Assembly (NCBI GenBank): GCA_937889515.1 | Contig: CALAOV010000140.1 | Location: 1-58,336, forward strand | Length of the DNA: 58,336 nucleotides | Direction of reading: 5' to 3' | Source: an uncultured Myxococcales bacterium | GTDB taxonomy: Bacteria; Myxococcota_A; Polyangia; Fen-1088 | Part shown: positions 35,874-45,163 of the stretch, piece by piece | How positions within the stretch are numbered: position 1 is the first letter of the stretch | Layout of the letters: each line of letters starts with the position of its first letter | The notes under the pieces: model-generated | What the model was told of the DNA's origin: nothing | Seen by the model: only the letters and a program-made list of their open reading frames with translations | The model's database searches: none | Translations under genes and position numbers: made by a program

Positions 35874-37421
35874 CTAGAGGGCGTTCAGGAAGATCACCAG
35901 ATCGGTGATCTGGTCGTCCTTGAGCCCGATATCGAAGCGGGCGTTGTAAAATCGGACCAGCGTCCGAAGATCCTTCGCCGAGCCATTGTGAAAGTAGGGC
36001 GCCCGGCCGGCGAGGCCTCGAAGATTGGGACCCTTGGTCTTGCCGAGATCGGTCCAATTGCCGGTGATGAGGGCCCGGCCCGGATCGGTCAGATTCACGT
36101 CGGCGGTCCCGTTGGTGAGGGTGTAGACCGGCAGCCTGGCGACGTCGAGCACGTTGTTCGGCGAGCCATCGTTGTTCACCGGCTGGGCGAGCGTCACGCC
36201 GATGTTGATCGCCAAGGGAGATGAGTGGTTCCCCATGTTCGGTGAGTTGTGGCAAACCGCGCATCCCCCGCGGACGTCCTGGCCGGCCAGCGGGTCGGCC
36301 GGGTTGTAGAGCGGGTTGGTGGGGGAGCTGTTCAGGCCTGGGACATCGTGAATCACGAAGGTGGTCTGGTTGAAGATCGCCTCGCCGCGGCCGATCGCTT
36401 TTTCGACCGGATTGAGCGACGAATACGTGGGGCTGGTGGGCTCCCAGGCCTGGTAGACGGTGAAGTCGGCGTTGCTGAAGCCCGGCTGGAGCGGGTCGTT
36501 GACGCCCACCGAGAAGCCGGGCGCGAGGACGTCGGCGATGTACTTGGCGCCGCCGTTCGCGCCCCGCACGTCGAGCGGCTGAAACGCGAGCGCCGACTGG
36601 GCCGTGTAGAGATTGGTCTCGAACGCGACGATATCGGCCTGCGCGGGCGTGCCGGCGATCGCCGACCCCTGGGCGTGCCCCGTGGTCGCGGAGTTTGCCT
36701 GGTCGTTCAGATCGAAGAGCCAGGGCGCCTCGCCCTGGAAGCCGGCCGCGTTGGTGATCTTCTGCAAGGTCTCGCGACCGTCCCACATGATCGTCGAATC
36801 GAAGACCAGGTTCGTCGAAGGCAGCGGACGGCGGAACATGAAGAGCTGTCCCCCCGCGCCGGACGACCCCGGCGCGATGGCGCAGCGCTGGGGGTTGGTG
36901 GCCGAAACGAGCGAGAAATTCGCGGTGCTGGGGATGCCGATGCCGATGCGAATGAGACCAAAATTGACCAGCTGCGAGGACAGCGCCTTTTGCGGCCGCT
37001 GCGACGCGCTGGTCGGGGGGCAGTCGGATCCATCGTTGGGCGTGAAGAGCGGATCGTGGGGCGGCAATCCCCGCGCGTGGCCCGGCGTGATGGTCCACCC
37101 CTCTTCGACCACGTGGCAGGTGTTGCAGGTGCGCCCGTTGGTCCCCAGGTTGGCAAAGAAGCCATTGGTGGCGCCCGGGCTGAAGGCGTTGGTCGAATCG
37201 CTCTCGATCACCCCGACCGGGTCGAGCCGTTCTTGGATCGGATGGGCGGCGTTGAGATCTTCGGTCACCGACGTGACATCGCCGGAATCCGGACCGCCCA
37301 CACATCCGCCAGCGAGCCCGAGCACTGGGGCGGCCAAAAAAATGAGGTGGCGGGCCCGACGTACATTCGAATCCGTCGAGATCGGGCGGGCCCGATCGAT
37401 CGCATGCCTTTTGGCTCTCAT
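35874..37421 (-). CDS. Di-haem cytochrome c peroxidase / MauG-like lipoprotein
   Basis: 515 aa from ATG 37421, with GGAGGAG 5 bases upstream. The signal sequence ends at GGC (about residue 40), a possible lipid anchor. Two c-type haem sites are visible: CNTCH (C99-H103) in the first domain and CAVCH in the second. TIMWDGRETLQKITNAAGFQ and RAPYFHNGSAKDLRTLVRFYN are typical of the CcpA/MauG family, which reduces peroxide or oxidises protein residues. It is longer than CcpA (about 330 aa) because of extra loops. The exact reaction cannot be told. It is expressed alone, with the stop convergent with the GT-C pair. Confidence 0.85.
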   Translation of the reverse strand: MRAKRHAIDRARPISTDSNVRRARHLIFLAAPVLGLAGGCVGGPDSGDVTSVTEDLNAAHPIQERLDPVGVIESDSTNAFSPGATNGFFANLGTNGRTCNTCHVVEEGWTITPGHARGLPPHDPLFTPNDGSDCPPTSASQRPQKALSSQLVNFGLIRIGIGIPSTANFSLVSATNPQRCAIAPGSSGAGGQLFMFRRPLPSTNLVFDSTIMWDGRETLQKITNAAGFQGEAPWLFDLNDQANSATTGHAQGSAIAGTPAQADIVAFETNLYTAQSALAFQPLDVRGANGGAKYIADVLAPGFSVGVNDPLQPGFSNADFTVYQAWEPTSPTYSSLNPVEKAIGRGEAIFNQTTFVIHDVPGLNSSPTNPLYNPADPLAGQDVRGGCAVCHNSPNMGNHSSPLAINIGVTLAQPVNNDGSPNNVLDVARLPVYTLTNGTADVNLTDPGRALITGNWTDLGKTKGPNLRGLAGRAPYFHNGSAKDLRTLVRFYNARFDIGLKDDQITDLVIFLNAL

Positions 37422-37670
37422 GGCTGCTCCTCCATCGACAAGGTCCGCCCAAGCCGACCGTAGGCGTGGGATCGCGCGACGCAGATCTCGCTCCGCCCTG
37501 CATAAGGAGTACGCCCGGGCGGATCGAACGTAACCAGAAAACGACGAATGCCCGAAAAGGTTCCCGGAGAAAGTTCTCGGAGTTTTGAGAGCCCGCGGGC
37601 CCGCACGCGCAACCTCCACCACTTACCTAGACGGATTCGCCGGTGGCGACGCCCGAGAGACGTCGCCCGC
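37422..37670. other. Intergenic region with a hairpin after the GT-C gene
   Basis: The region carries the Shine-Dalgarno site and promoter of the peroxidase gene and, at 37645-37667, the inverted repeat GGCGACG / CGTCGCC with a 9-base loop, 3 bases after the GT-C stop. The hairpin has no T run. No gene is supported here. Confidence 0.4.
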
Positions 37671-39242
37671 TCACTCTCGGAAGAGCACCTGGTACGGGCC
37701 CACCTCGCGCAGAGGCCGGAAATTCTGGCGCAGGTAGTCGTCGAGGATCGTCGACCCGACCGTGGAGCTTTCGTTGAACGGTTCGGTTTGCCCGTGGAGG
37801 TTGGAGAGGATGACCAGCCGCGTGTGCTTCGACTCGAGGTCGCCCACCATCTCCCGCTGCACCGGCCCGCGGGTCACGATTCCCGGATCGAATTGCAGGT
37901 AGCGGGTCGCGCTCGGGTGATCGAGGACGAAGTAGAGATCGACCTCGTTGACCACGAGCGTCGCGTGGGTGCGATTCCCCGCGAAGATCGGCTCCCCCGG
38001 GCGCAACCTGGCGGCGACCAGCTCGCGGAGTTGACGTCGGGGCTCGGGAATAAAGTCGGGGATGCCGCGCGTGAACGGCGACCCGTCGAGCTGACCTTCG
38101 GCGACCGGCTCGAAGAGCGGGCCGACGGGGGGATACGGCCCCCACATCGCGCGGGCGCAGAACAGGAGCACGAGCGCGCCGGCGAGCGCGCCGCGCCACC
38201 GGGCCGACGGGCGTGGATCGGGGACGCGGGGCCCGACGGCGTAGGGAAGAGCGCCCAGGAGAACCATCCCGGGGGTCACGGCATAAAAGGCGTGAACCCA
38301 ATCGGCGCGGCCGAGCGCCTGGGGCACGACCGCGAGAGACAGCACGAGGAGTAGCACCGCCGTTGGACTGTCGACCGAACGGCGGCGCACGGCCGCCGCA
38401 ATGGCCAGGACGCCCAGCAGTGGCCCGGCGAAAATGATGGCGAACGTCGTCGACAGGGGGTCGGCCAGGGGCGGCAACGGCCAGCGCCGCGCCGGCATGC
38501 TGTAGCGCACCTGGTCCGCGTACAGGTCGTGGTACAGCAAGCTCCACTTCACCGCGATCAGCGTGGGGAGCCAGAAGATCAAGAGCGGCAGGACGGCACC
38601 GGCGGCCAGCCAGCCGAGCAAGCGAATCGCTTGCCCGCGGATCGGGCGAAGGCGGCGAAACCAGGTGACCGCAGGCAGAAGCAGCCCGCAGCCCAGATAG
38701 AGCAGCAGATCGTGGCGAAAGCTGAGGGTCAGCCCCATCATCGCGCCGGTCAGCAGCCACGGTCCGCGGGCCGCGGTCGCCTGGGCCCGCGCGAGCGCGA
38801 GCACCGTCGCCAGGGCGCAGAGGAGGCCACAGAGCCAGGCGAAGGGCGCGGCCTCCAGCAGTGCCAACCAGAGCATGACCAGGCCGCTCGGCAGAACGGC
38901 GAAACGGCGGCGGACCAGGCGACCCCCGGCGACGCCGCACAGCACCGCGATCCCCAGCCTCAGCAGCTGCGAAAAAATGCGCCCCACGAGAACCTGCGTC
39001 CCGAACAGGCGCCACAATCCGTCGAGGAGGAAATAGATGCCTGGTGGATATTGCGTATAGAAGTCGCGAAACGGCCACCCACCCCAAACCAGCGTGCGCG
39101 TGTGGCTGAGGAGGATGCCCTCGTCGTAGTAGTTGAGCGGGCTCTGCGTCGCCTGCACCATCCGGTAGACGCCGATCATCAGGCAGACCGTCCCCACGAC
39201 GTCGAACGCCAGGTGATCCCAACGTCGCCACCGGGCGTTCAT
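37671..39242 (-). CDS. GT-C-type membrane protein of a surface-glycan operon
   Basis: 523 aa from ATG 39242 (the open frame runs 53 codons further upstream but covers the methyltransferase tail). It has about 11 hydrophobic segments. The first loop has LNYYDEGILLSHTRTLVWGG, with the acidic pair expected for GT-C transferases, and then FRDFYTQYPPGIYFLLDG. The C-terminal soluble part ends RPLREVGPYQVLFRE. It follows the methyltransferase by 10 bases and the FAD oxidoreductase, so the three probably build or modify one surface polymer or lipid. It is distantly similar to the tandem pair at 32796. Confidence 0.75.
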   Translation of the reverse strand: MNARWRRWDHLAFDVVGTVCLMIGVYRMVQATQSPLNYYDEGILLSHTRTLVWGGWPFRDFYTQYPPGIYFLLDGLWRLFGTQVLVGRIFSQLLRLGIAVLCGVAGGRLVRRRFAVLPSGLVMLWLALLEAAPFAWLCGLLCALATVLALARAQATAARGPWLLTGAMMGLTLSFRHDLLLYLGCGLLLPAVTWFRRLRPIRGQAIRLLGWLAAGAVLPLLIFWLPTLIAVKWSLLYHDLYADQVRYSMPARRWPLPPLADPLSTTFAIIFAGPLLGVLAIAAAVRRRSVDSPTAVLLLVLSLAVVPQALGRADWVHAFYAVTPGMVLLGALPYAVGPRVPDPRPSARWRGALAGALVLLFCARAMWGPYPPVGPLFEPVAEGQLDGSPFTRGIPDFIPEPRRQLRELVAARLRPGEPIFAGNRTHATLVVNEVDLYFVLDHPSATRYLQFDPGIVTRGPVQREMVGDLESKHTRLVILSNLHGQTEPFNESSTVGSTILDDYLRQNFRPLREVGPYQVLFRE

Positions 39243-39252
39243 TCCTGATTCC

Positions 39253-40161
39253 TCATCCCGGGCTGCGTCGGGCCACGACATCCATCTCACCCATCGGAAA
39301 ACGCACCGAGGCCTTCTTGAGGACCCCGAGGCCAGCGAGGCTGCCCAGGATGCGACCGAGAGAGCCGGGGTACTGTCCCAATCGCCGCGCGACGTTGCCA
39401 AGCGAAAAGCTGACCCACTTGACGCGCGTGCGGTCGAGGTCGAAACCCGTATCGGTCAGCAGACGGGAGACGGTACCAGGTGAGAAGTACCAGAGGTGCT
39501 CTCGGAGCAAGAGCACCCACCGCGGGCCGAACACCCGGGCCGTGAGGCTGGCCGCGTTCGGGAGGCTCATGAACAGGAGCCCCGCCGGGGACAGCCACTC
39601 GCACACGCGAAGCAAGGCGTCGCGGGGGGCGTGGACGTGCTCCAGTACGTCCCACAGCGTGATGACGTCGAAAGACCCCGAAGCGAAGCGCGCCGTCTCC
39701 AGCACCCCCACCTGAAACGAGGCCTCCGGACAGCGGCGGCGTGCCCGTTCTATCGCAAAGCGCGACGCATCGAGACCCGAAACATCGAAGCCGGCACCCG
39801 CCGCCGCAGCCACGAAGAAGCCGGTGGCGCAGCCGACGTCGAGCAGCCGCCCGCGCTGGCCCGACTGCGCGAGGACCAGCGAAAGGTGCTCTTCGGCGGC
39901 GCGGGCGCGATTGGCATCCTCCTCTTCGTAGACGCCGTCCGAGAGCTCCGTGTACACCTGGGACAGCGTCGCCTCGTCGTCGCGCGGGTTCGCCATCACC
40001 AGGCCGCAGGCCTGGCAGCGAACGATGTCCGGGTATGCGGCGCTCTGCCGCGAAGACGAAAAGTACGAGCCGGGGGGCCGGGTCGGATCGAGGGTGCCCG
40101 GGTACAGGAGCTGGAAGTCTCGACCGCCGCAGACCGCGCAGGGCACCAGGATCAAACTCAC
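39253..40161 (-). CDS. SAM-dependent methyltransferase with N-terminal zinc ribbon
   Basis: 302 aa from a GTG that overlaps the FAD oxidoreductase stop (GTGA). Zinc ligands C8, C11, C49 and C52 form a ribbon typical of sugar and polysaccharide methyltransferases. Motif I is LLDVGCATGFF (about 105-115), and WDVLEHVHAPRDALL is motif post-II. A C-terminal region of about 80 residues follows (YFSPGTVSRLLTDTGFDLDR). The acceptor is unknown. Gene order with an amine-oxidase-like enzyme and a GT-C protein suggests a glycan or lipid-linked sugar. Confidence 0.85.
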   Translation of the reverse strand: MSLILVPCAVCGGRDFQLLYPGTLDPTRPPGSYFSSSRQSAAYPDIVRCQACGLVMANPRDDEATLSQVYTELSDGVYEEEDANRARAAEEHLSLVLAQSGQRGRLLDVGCATGFFVAAAAGAGFDVSGLDASRFAIERARRRCPEASFQVGVLETARFASGSFDVITLWDVLEHVHAPRDALLRVCEWLSPAGLLFMSLPNAASLTARVFGPRWVLLLREHLWYFSPGTVSRLLTDTGFDLDRTRVKWVSFSLGNVARRLGQYPGSLGRILGSLAGLGVLKKASVRFPMGEMDVVARRSPG

Positions 40162-41480
40162 GCCGGATCTCGATCGAGGAGGATCATCGCCGCGGCCTTT
40201 CGCCCCTGCTCAATCGCGGCGCTGATCGTGCGGTCCTCCGGATAGAACTGGGTGGAGTCCGTGACGTAGAACCCGCGAATCGGCGTGCGGTGGCTCGGCA
40301 TCAGGTCGGCAAAGTTCGTCGTGAAAATCGGCTGCGCGTAGGGAGACCGGAAGACGTGCCATTCCTTGACCCAGTCGCGACGGAACGCCGGGTTGATGAG
40401 CCGCAACATCCCCGTGTATTCGTCGAACAGGTCCTGATCCTTGGCGCTGTATCGCGGTTCGGTGGTGGGCAGATAAAACGGGACGTAGAGCAGGTGGAGA
40501 CCCCGATCGCGGAGATTCCTGTTGAGGGCAGTCTGCTCGATGATTCCGTTGAACGAGATGCGCGGATCGTTGATGTTCGTCCAAAAATTCTGGCTGAATC
40601 GATGCCGCAGGCTGAGCAACATGCACACCACGCCGATGTACTCGATCCGGCGGATGCTCCTGAAGTATCCTTCTTCCCGGCCGGGAATCAGTCGATCGAG
40701 CGCCGGTAGGGCGACCGTCGAGATGACCGCCTCGCACGGGATGATACGCCCGCCCGCGCGGACCTCCGTCACCGCGCCGTCCCGGACGATCAGCGGCTCC
40801 ACCCGGGCGTCGGTCAGCAGCTCGGCGTTGGGCTGGGCTTTCAACCAGGCCACCAGTGGATCCACCAGGGTCGCCGTGCCGTGGTCTAGGCAACCGAAGC
40901 TCTCGCGTTCAAACAGCGAGCGCCGGGAGGTGGCCACACGCCAGATCCGATGCCAGATCCAGGCGGCCGAGACCTTGTCGTGATAGTCGCCAAACTTCAC
41001 CTTGAGAAGGGGATGCCAGATCACCTCGTAGGCTTCCTCGCCGATGCACTCGATGAGCCAGGGCTTCCCCGGCATCTGGTCCAACCTCCGCCACTGCGAG
41101 CGATAGCGAGAGCGCATGATGTGTAGCCCGAAGCGCAGACGTTGAACCCACGGGACCGCGCTGAACCTCAGAAGATCGACCGGCGTTCCAAACGGGTAGT
41201 GCTTGTTGTTGACGAAGAACGCGGTTCGCATCGAGCCCCAGTGAAGCCTGGACCCGAGCCCGAGCTGGCCGACCAGCCTCATCAGGTGGGCATCGGAACG
41301 GCAGATGAAATGATAGAAACGCTCGACAGCGGCGCCTTCCACCTGGAACGAGCTGGCCAGCCCTCCAAAATCCGACGCGGCCTCGAGCAGCGTCACCTGG
41401 CACCCGGCGCGCACCAGATCGTAGCTCGCTGCAAGGCCGGACAGTCCGGCTCCTATCACCACGACGCGCGGTCGCTGCAT
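40158..41480 (-). CDS. FAD-dependent oxidoreductase, protoporphyrinogen-oxidase/UDP-galactopyranose-mutase-like
   Basis: 440 aa. The N-terminal FAD-binding loop is VVVIGAGLSGLAASYDLVRAG (residues 6-26, given in two parts: VVVIGAGLSGLAA and SYDLVRAG). FGGLASSFQVEG and YHFICRSDAHLMRLVGQLGLG match the NAD(P)-binding amine-oxidase group found in glycan clusters. The C-terminus has GFYVTDSTQFYPEDRTISAAIEQGRKAA, the second FAD contact (shown only in part: TDSTQFYPEDRTIS). The reaction is unknown. ATG 41480 lies 11 bases after TAAGGT. It is the first gene of a three-gene operon. Confidence 0.85.
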   Translation of the reverse strand: MQRPRVVVIGAGLSGLAASYDLVRAGCQVTLLEAASDFGGLASSFQVEGAAVERFYHFICRSDAHLMRLVGQLGLGSRLHWGSMRTAFFVNNKHYPFGTPVDLLRFSAVPWVQRLRFGLHIMRSRYRSQWRRLDQMPGKPWLIECIGEEAYEVIWHPLLKVKFGDYHDKVSAAWIWHRIWRVATSRRSLFERESFGCLDHGTATLVDPLVAWLKAQPNAELLTDARVEPLIVRDGAVTEVRAGGRIIPCEAVISTVALPALDRLIPGREEGYFRSIRRIEYIGVVCMLLSLRHRFSQNFWTNINDPRISFNGIIEQTALNRNLRDRGLHLLYVPFYLPTTEPRYSAKDQDLFDEYTGMLRLINPAFRRDWVKEWHVFRSPYAQPIFTTNFADLMPSHRTPIRGFYVTDSTQFYPEDRTISAAIEQGRKAAAMILLDRDPA

Positions 41481-41533
41481 CGCTGCCCACTACCTTACCC
41501 CCAAAGCCCCTCCGAATGGACAATCGCGCGATG

Positions 41534-42202
41534 TTACTTCGCGACGACGCGCCGCAGGCGGGACACCAGCTCGTCGATCCGCTCGCCATGCAGCTTGGCG
41601 GCGGCGCGGCCCACGCAGACCCGCGCGCTCACTTCCAGGATCGTCTCGACCTCGCGCAGGTTGTGCTGGCGAAGCGTCTCACCGGACGAGACCAGATCGA
41701 CGATGCGATCGGCGAGACCGACCAGCGGGGCGATCTCGATCGATCCGTAGAGCTTGATGATCTCGGCGACGGTGCCGCGCGCCTGCAGGTGGCGTCGCGT
41801 GATCTCGGGGAACTTGGTGGCATAGCGCAGGTGAACCTGCGCGCGCTCGTCGACCGGGCTGTCTTCGGGCTCGGCGACCACCATCCGGCAGCGACCGATG
41901 CCGAGATCGAGCGGCTCGTAGAGATCCCGGTCCTGCTCTTCGAGCACGTCGCGGCCCGAGATGCCGAAGTCGGCGGCGCCGTGCTCGACATAGGAAGGGA
42001 CGTCCACGTCGCGCACGATGAGGATCCGCAGGTCGTGCTCCGGAATCGGAATGATGAGCCGACGCCCCGCGCGCGCACGATCGGCCGCGCCCAGATCGAT
42101 TCCCGCCCGCGCGAACAGCGGCAGCGCCTCGTCGAGGATGCGGCCCCGGGGCAGGGCCAGGGTGAGGGTCCGGGATCCGGTCGTGTCGGTCTTCTTCTTC
42201 AC
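41534..42202 (-). CDS. hisG: ATP phosphoribosyltransferase, short form
   Basis: 222 aa, the short HisG type, which lacks the C-terminal regulatory domain and normally needs HisZ. The N-terminus has [36 protein letters not shown] and the PRPP-binding motif [28 protein letters not shown] (shown here as its core) follow. It catalyses the first step of histidine synthesis. GTG 42202 overlaps the murA stop by 4 bases, so the two genes are translationally coupled. No other his genes are in the window. Confidence 0.93.
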   Translation of the reverse strand: MKKKTDTTGSRTLTLALPRGRILDEALPLFARAGIDLGAADRARAGRRLIIPIPEHDLRILIVRDVDVPSYVEHGAADFGISGRDVLEEQDRDLYEPLDLGIGRCRMVVAEPEDSPVDERAQVHLRYATKFPEITRRHLQARGTVAEIIKLYGSIEIAPLVGLADRIVDLVSSGETLRQHNLREVETILEVSARVCVGRAAAKLHGERIDELVSRLRRVVAK

Positions 42203-43461
42203 AGCGACCCCCGCGCGCGACGAACGTCGGCGCCCAGCGCGCGCAGCTTCTTGTCGAGCCGGTCATAACCGCGATCGAGATGGTAGATGCGCAAGATGTC
42301 GGTCTTCCCTTCGGCGATGAGCCCCGCCAGCACCAGACAGGCCGACGCGCGCAGGTCGGTGGCCATCACCGTCGCTCCGGTCAGCTTGGTCGGACCGCGC
42401 ACCACCGCCGTCCGTCCATCGACGACGATGTCGGCGCCCATGCGCTGCAGCTCGGGCACGTGCATGTAGCGGTTCTCGAAGATCGTCTCGGCCAGCACCG
42501 ACTGCCCGCGCGCGCGCGTCATGAGCACCATGAACTGCGCCTGCATGTCGGTGGGGAAACCCGGGAAGGGCTGGGTGGAGATGTCGGCCGGCTTGAACTC
42601 GCTCTTGCCGCGCACGCGGATGCCGTCGCCTTCGGCGGTGACCTCGGCGCCGGTGGCGCGCAGCTTGGCGATGACGGCCTCCAGGTGTTCGGGCAGGCAG
42701 TCGCGCACCAGCACGTCGCCGCGCGTGATCGCCGCCGCGACCAGCAACGTCCCCGCCTCGATGCGATCGGGGATGATGGCGTGCTCGACCGCCTGCAGCT
42801 CGTCGACGCCCTCGATGGTGACCAGCGAGCTCCCCGCGCCGCGGACCTTGGCGCCCATCTTGTTGAGCACGCGGCCCAGCTCCTCGACCTCCGGCTCACG
42901 GGCCGCATTCTCCAGCGTCGTGCGCCCGCGCGCCAGCGCCGCCGCCATCATCAAATTCTCGGTGCCCGTCACGGTCACCATGTCGAACACGATCGTCGCG
43001 CCCCGCAGCCTGCGCGCGCGCGCGTTGACGTACCCGTGCTCGAGCTCGATCCGCGCCCCCATCGCCGCCAGGCCCTTGAGGTGCTGGTCGATCGGGCGGG
43101 CGCCGATCGCGCAGCCGCCGGGCAACGACACGCGGGCGTGGCCGTGGCGCGCCACCAGCGGCCCCAGCACCAGCACCGAGGCGCGCATGGTCTTGACCAG
43201 ATCGTAGGGCGCCTCGAATTCGTTCACGCCCGAGGTGTCGACGTGGGCGACCCCCTTGGCTACTTCTGAGAACTCGGCGCCCAGGCGACCGAGCAGCTTT
43301 CCCATCGTGCCCACGTCGCCCAGCGCCGGGACATTTCGGTAGATCGACTTGCCGCTGGCCAGCAGCGACGAGGCGAGGATCGGCAGCGCGGCGTTCTTCG
43401 AACCCGAGACGCGCACCTCGCCCGCGAGGCGCGCGCCGCCGCGGATGACGATCTTCTGCAA
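42199..43461 (-). CDS. murA: UDP-N-acetylglucosamine 1-carboxyvinyltransferase
   Basis: 420 aa from TTG 43461. The start is fixed by the family N-terminus ([23 protein letters not shown]). The catalytic Cys is C117 in [15 protein letters not shown], which is also the fosfomycin target, so no Cys-to-Asp resistance change. R-rich PEP contacts and [13 protein letters not shown] are present. It transfers enolpyruvate from PEP to UDP-GlcNAc, the first committed step of peptidoglycan synthesis in the cytoplasm. It lies 21 bases after the small zinc protein gene and overlaps hisG downstream. Confidence 0.96.
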   Translation of the reverse strand: MQKIVIRGGARLAGEVRVSGSKNAALPILASSLLASGKSIYRNVPALGDVGTMGKLLGRLGAEFSEVAKGVAHVDTSGVNEFEAPYDLVKTMRASVLVLGPLVARHGHARVSLPGGCAIGARPIDQHLKGLAAMGARIELEHGYVNARARRLRGATIVFDMVTVTGTENLMMAAALARGRTTLENAAREPEVEELGRVLNKMGAKVRGAGSSLVTIEGVDELQAVEHAIIPDRIEAGTLLVAAAITRGDVLVRDCLPEHLEAVIAKLRATGAEVTAEGDGIRVRGKSEFKPADISTQPFPGFPTDMQAQFMVLMTRARGQSVLAETIFENRYMHVPELQRMGADIVVDGRTAVVRGPTKLTGATVMATDLRASACLVLAGLIAEGKTDILRIYHLDRGYDRLDKKLRALGADVRRARGSL

Positions 43462-43482
43462 GCGAGCTCGAAGCGGGGGCGG

Positions 43483-43803
43483 TTAGGCCGCGCCGCTCGC
43501 CTCGGCACCGGCGGCCGGCGCTGCCGTGCCCGCGTGCTCGGCGCAGAGGCCGCCCTTGGCGCGCGGCTTCAAACAAGCTTCCTTGCTGCAGATCTTGTAG
43601 CGGTGATCGGCGCCGACCTTGCCCCGCCGCCAACCCATGAAGTGTTTTCGGCAGTAGCCCTTGGCGCGCACCGGCTGCTGGCACTTGTCGGCGCGGCAGG
43701 TCGGTCCCGTGGGCGCCTCCGCTGCCGCTTTCGCGGACTTGGCAGGCTTCGCGGATTTGGCGGCCGGCTTGGCCTTCTTCTTGGTGGTCTCGGTGTCAGC
43801 CAT
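43483..43803 (-). CDS. Small Lys-rich protein with duplicated Cys/His motif
   Basis: 106 aa from ATG 43803. A Lys/Ala/Pro tail-like N-terminus (1-33) is followed by two copies of one motif: C36-x4-C41-x9-C51-x2-H54 and C72-x4-C77-x9-C87-x2-H90, each with a P-x-R-A-K-G core. Each could bind one zinc. The arrangement resembles small Myxococcus proteins annotated only as vegetative proteins, a memory-based comparison. The basic tail fits nucleic-acid binding. TATTGT ends 11 bases before the ATG. It is the probable first gene of an operon with murA and hisG. Confidence 0.68.
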   Translation of the reverse strand: MADTETTKKKAKPAAKSAKPAKSAKAAAEAPTGPTCRADKCQQPVRAKGYCRKHFMGWRRGKVGADHRYKICSKEACLKPRAKGGLCAEHAGTAAPAAGAEASGAA

Positions 43804-43929
43804 GGCAGCGGGAGACAATAGGCGGTCGCAACGGAGAGTCAAGCGGACGCGGCGATCGACCGGGGACGTGCCCCGCCCGGACCAGGCCGTGGTCCGGCCG
43901 CCGCCGGCCGTGGTAAAGAAAAAACCGCC

Positions 43930-45093
43930 ATGAAGATCGAGCTAGCCAATCGAATCCGGGAGCTTCCGCCTTACCTCTTTGCGCGCATCGACGCCCTCAA
44001 GAACGAGGAGCGCAAGAAAGGGAAGGACCTAATCGACCTGGGGATCGGAGACCCGGATCTCCCCACGCCGCCCCACATCGTGGCGGCGCTGGCCGAGGCG
44101 GCGCGCGACCCGGGGACCCACCGCTACCCGTCGTACGTGGGAATGGAAGACTTCCGCAAGGCAGCGGCCGGCTTCATGAAGACCCGCTTCGGCCTCTCGT
44201 TCGATCCGCAGAAGGAGGTCATCTGCGTGATCGGATCGAAGGAGGCGATCGCGCACTTTCCCTTCGCCTTCGTCAACCCGGGCGACGTCGTGCTCTGCCC
44301 CGATCCGGGCTACCCGGTCTACGCAACGTTGACCCGCTTCGCGGGGGGCGAGCCCTATTTCCTACCGCTGCGGCGCGAAAGCGGATTTCTCCCCGATCTG
44401 GACGCCATTCCCGCCGATGTGGCCAGGCGGGCGAAGATCCTCTGGATCAACTACCCGAACAACCCGACCGCGGCGCTGGCCGTGCCCGGCTTTTACGAGA
44501 AGGTGGTGGCATTCGCCCAGAAGAACGACGTCATCGTCGCCAGCGATCTGGCCTACAGCGAGATGTACTACGAGGCGCCGCCGCCGTCGTTTCTCGAGAC
44601 GCCCGGCGCGCGCGAGGTGGGGATCGAGTTTCACTCGCTGTCGAAGACCTACAACATGACCGGCTGGCGGGTCGGCTGGGCCTGCGGCAATGCGACGCTG
44701 GTCGGCGGCCTCGGCCAGGTGAAGACCAACGTCGACTCCGGCGCCTTCGACGCCGTCCAGCGCGCGGCGATCGCCGCCCTCACCGGGGACCAGGCGCCGG
44801 TCGCGCGCCAGCGCGAGATCTACCGCGAGCGGCGGGACGTCCTGTGCGGGGGCCTGGCCAAGGCCGGTTTCGACGTGCTCACGCCCAAGGCCAGCTTCTA
44901 CACGCTGGTCGCCAACCCCAAGGGGCTGACGTCGATCGAGTTTGCGTCGCGCCTGCTGACCGAGGCGGGCGTCGTCGCAACGCCGGCCACCGGCTTTGGC
45001 GCCGCGGGCGAGGGATTCGTCCGCCTGACCGTCTGCGCCGACAAGGCCCGCCTGGCCGAGGCGGTCGATCGGATGGCTAAGCTCAAGCTCTGA
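43930..45093 (+). CDS. dapL: LL-diaminopimelate aminotransferase
   Basis: 387 aa. A fold-type I PLP aminotransferase with the PLP Lys K239 (SLSKTYNMTGWRVGW). The N-terminus IRELPPYLFARIDALKNEERKKG, the segment DLGIGDPDLPTPPHIV and YPNNPTAA agree with DapL of the delta-proteobacterial/archaeal type. It makes LL-diaminopimelate from tetrahydrodipicolinate in one step, bypassing DapC/D/E. lysA at 1467 would finish lysine. A role as a general aspartate aminotransferase remains possible. TAAAGA lies about 11 bases upstream. pdxA follows after 70 bases. Confidence 0.85.
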   Translation: MKIELANRIRELPPYLFARIDALKNEERKKGKDLIDLGIGDPDLPTPPHIVAALAEAARDPGTHRYPSYVGMEDFRKAAAGFMKTRFGLSFDPQKEVICVIGSKEAIAHFPFAFVNPGDVVLCPDPGYPVYATLTRFAGGEPYFLPLRRESGFLPDLDAIPADVARRAKILWINYPNNPTAALAVPGFYEKVVAFAQKNDVIVASDLAYSEMYYEAPPPSFLETPGAREVGIEFHSLSKTYNMTGWRVGWACGNATLVGGLGQVKTNVDSGAFDAVQRAAIAALTGDQAPVARQREIYRERRDVLCGGLAKAGFDVLTPKASFYTLVANPKGLTSIEFASRLLTEAGVVATPATGFGAAGEGFVRLTVCADKARLAEAVDRMAKLKL

Positions 45094-45111
45094 GGCCGGA
45101 TGCGAGGGCGG

Positions 45112-45150
45112 GTCTGAGCGACGCCTGGTCTGAACGACGGCCCGTCTGAG
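45112..45150 (+). repeat. Three GTCTGA boxes at exact 16-bp spacing upstream of pdxA
   Basis: GTCTGAGCGACG (45112), GTCTGAACGACG (45128) and GTCTGAG (45144) are spaced 16 bases apart and end just before the pdxA -10 element. The exact spacing suggests either a small tandem duplication or a multimeric operator. Confidence 0.55.
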
Positions 45151-45151
45151 T

Positions 45152-45157
45152 TAAGAT
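45152..45157 (+). promoter_or_regulatory. -10-like TAAGAT, 6 bases before pdxA ATG
   Basis: TAAGAT CGGCGG ATG, with ATG at 45164 and no Shine-Dalgarno site: a leaderless arrangement. Confidence 0.45.
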
Positions 45158-45163
45158 CGGCGG

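Noticed and set aside
32783..45157. Classical -35 boxes for the -10 elements
   Set aside because: I looked for TTGACA-like sequences 16-18 bases upstream of several TANNNT elements and saw no consistent match, so -35 boxes are not annotated.
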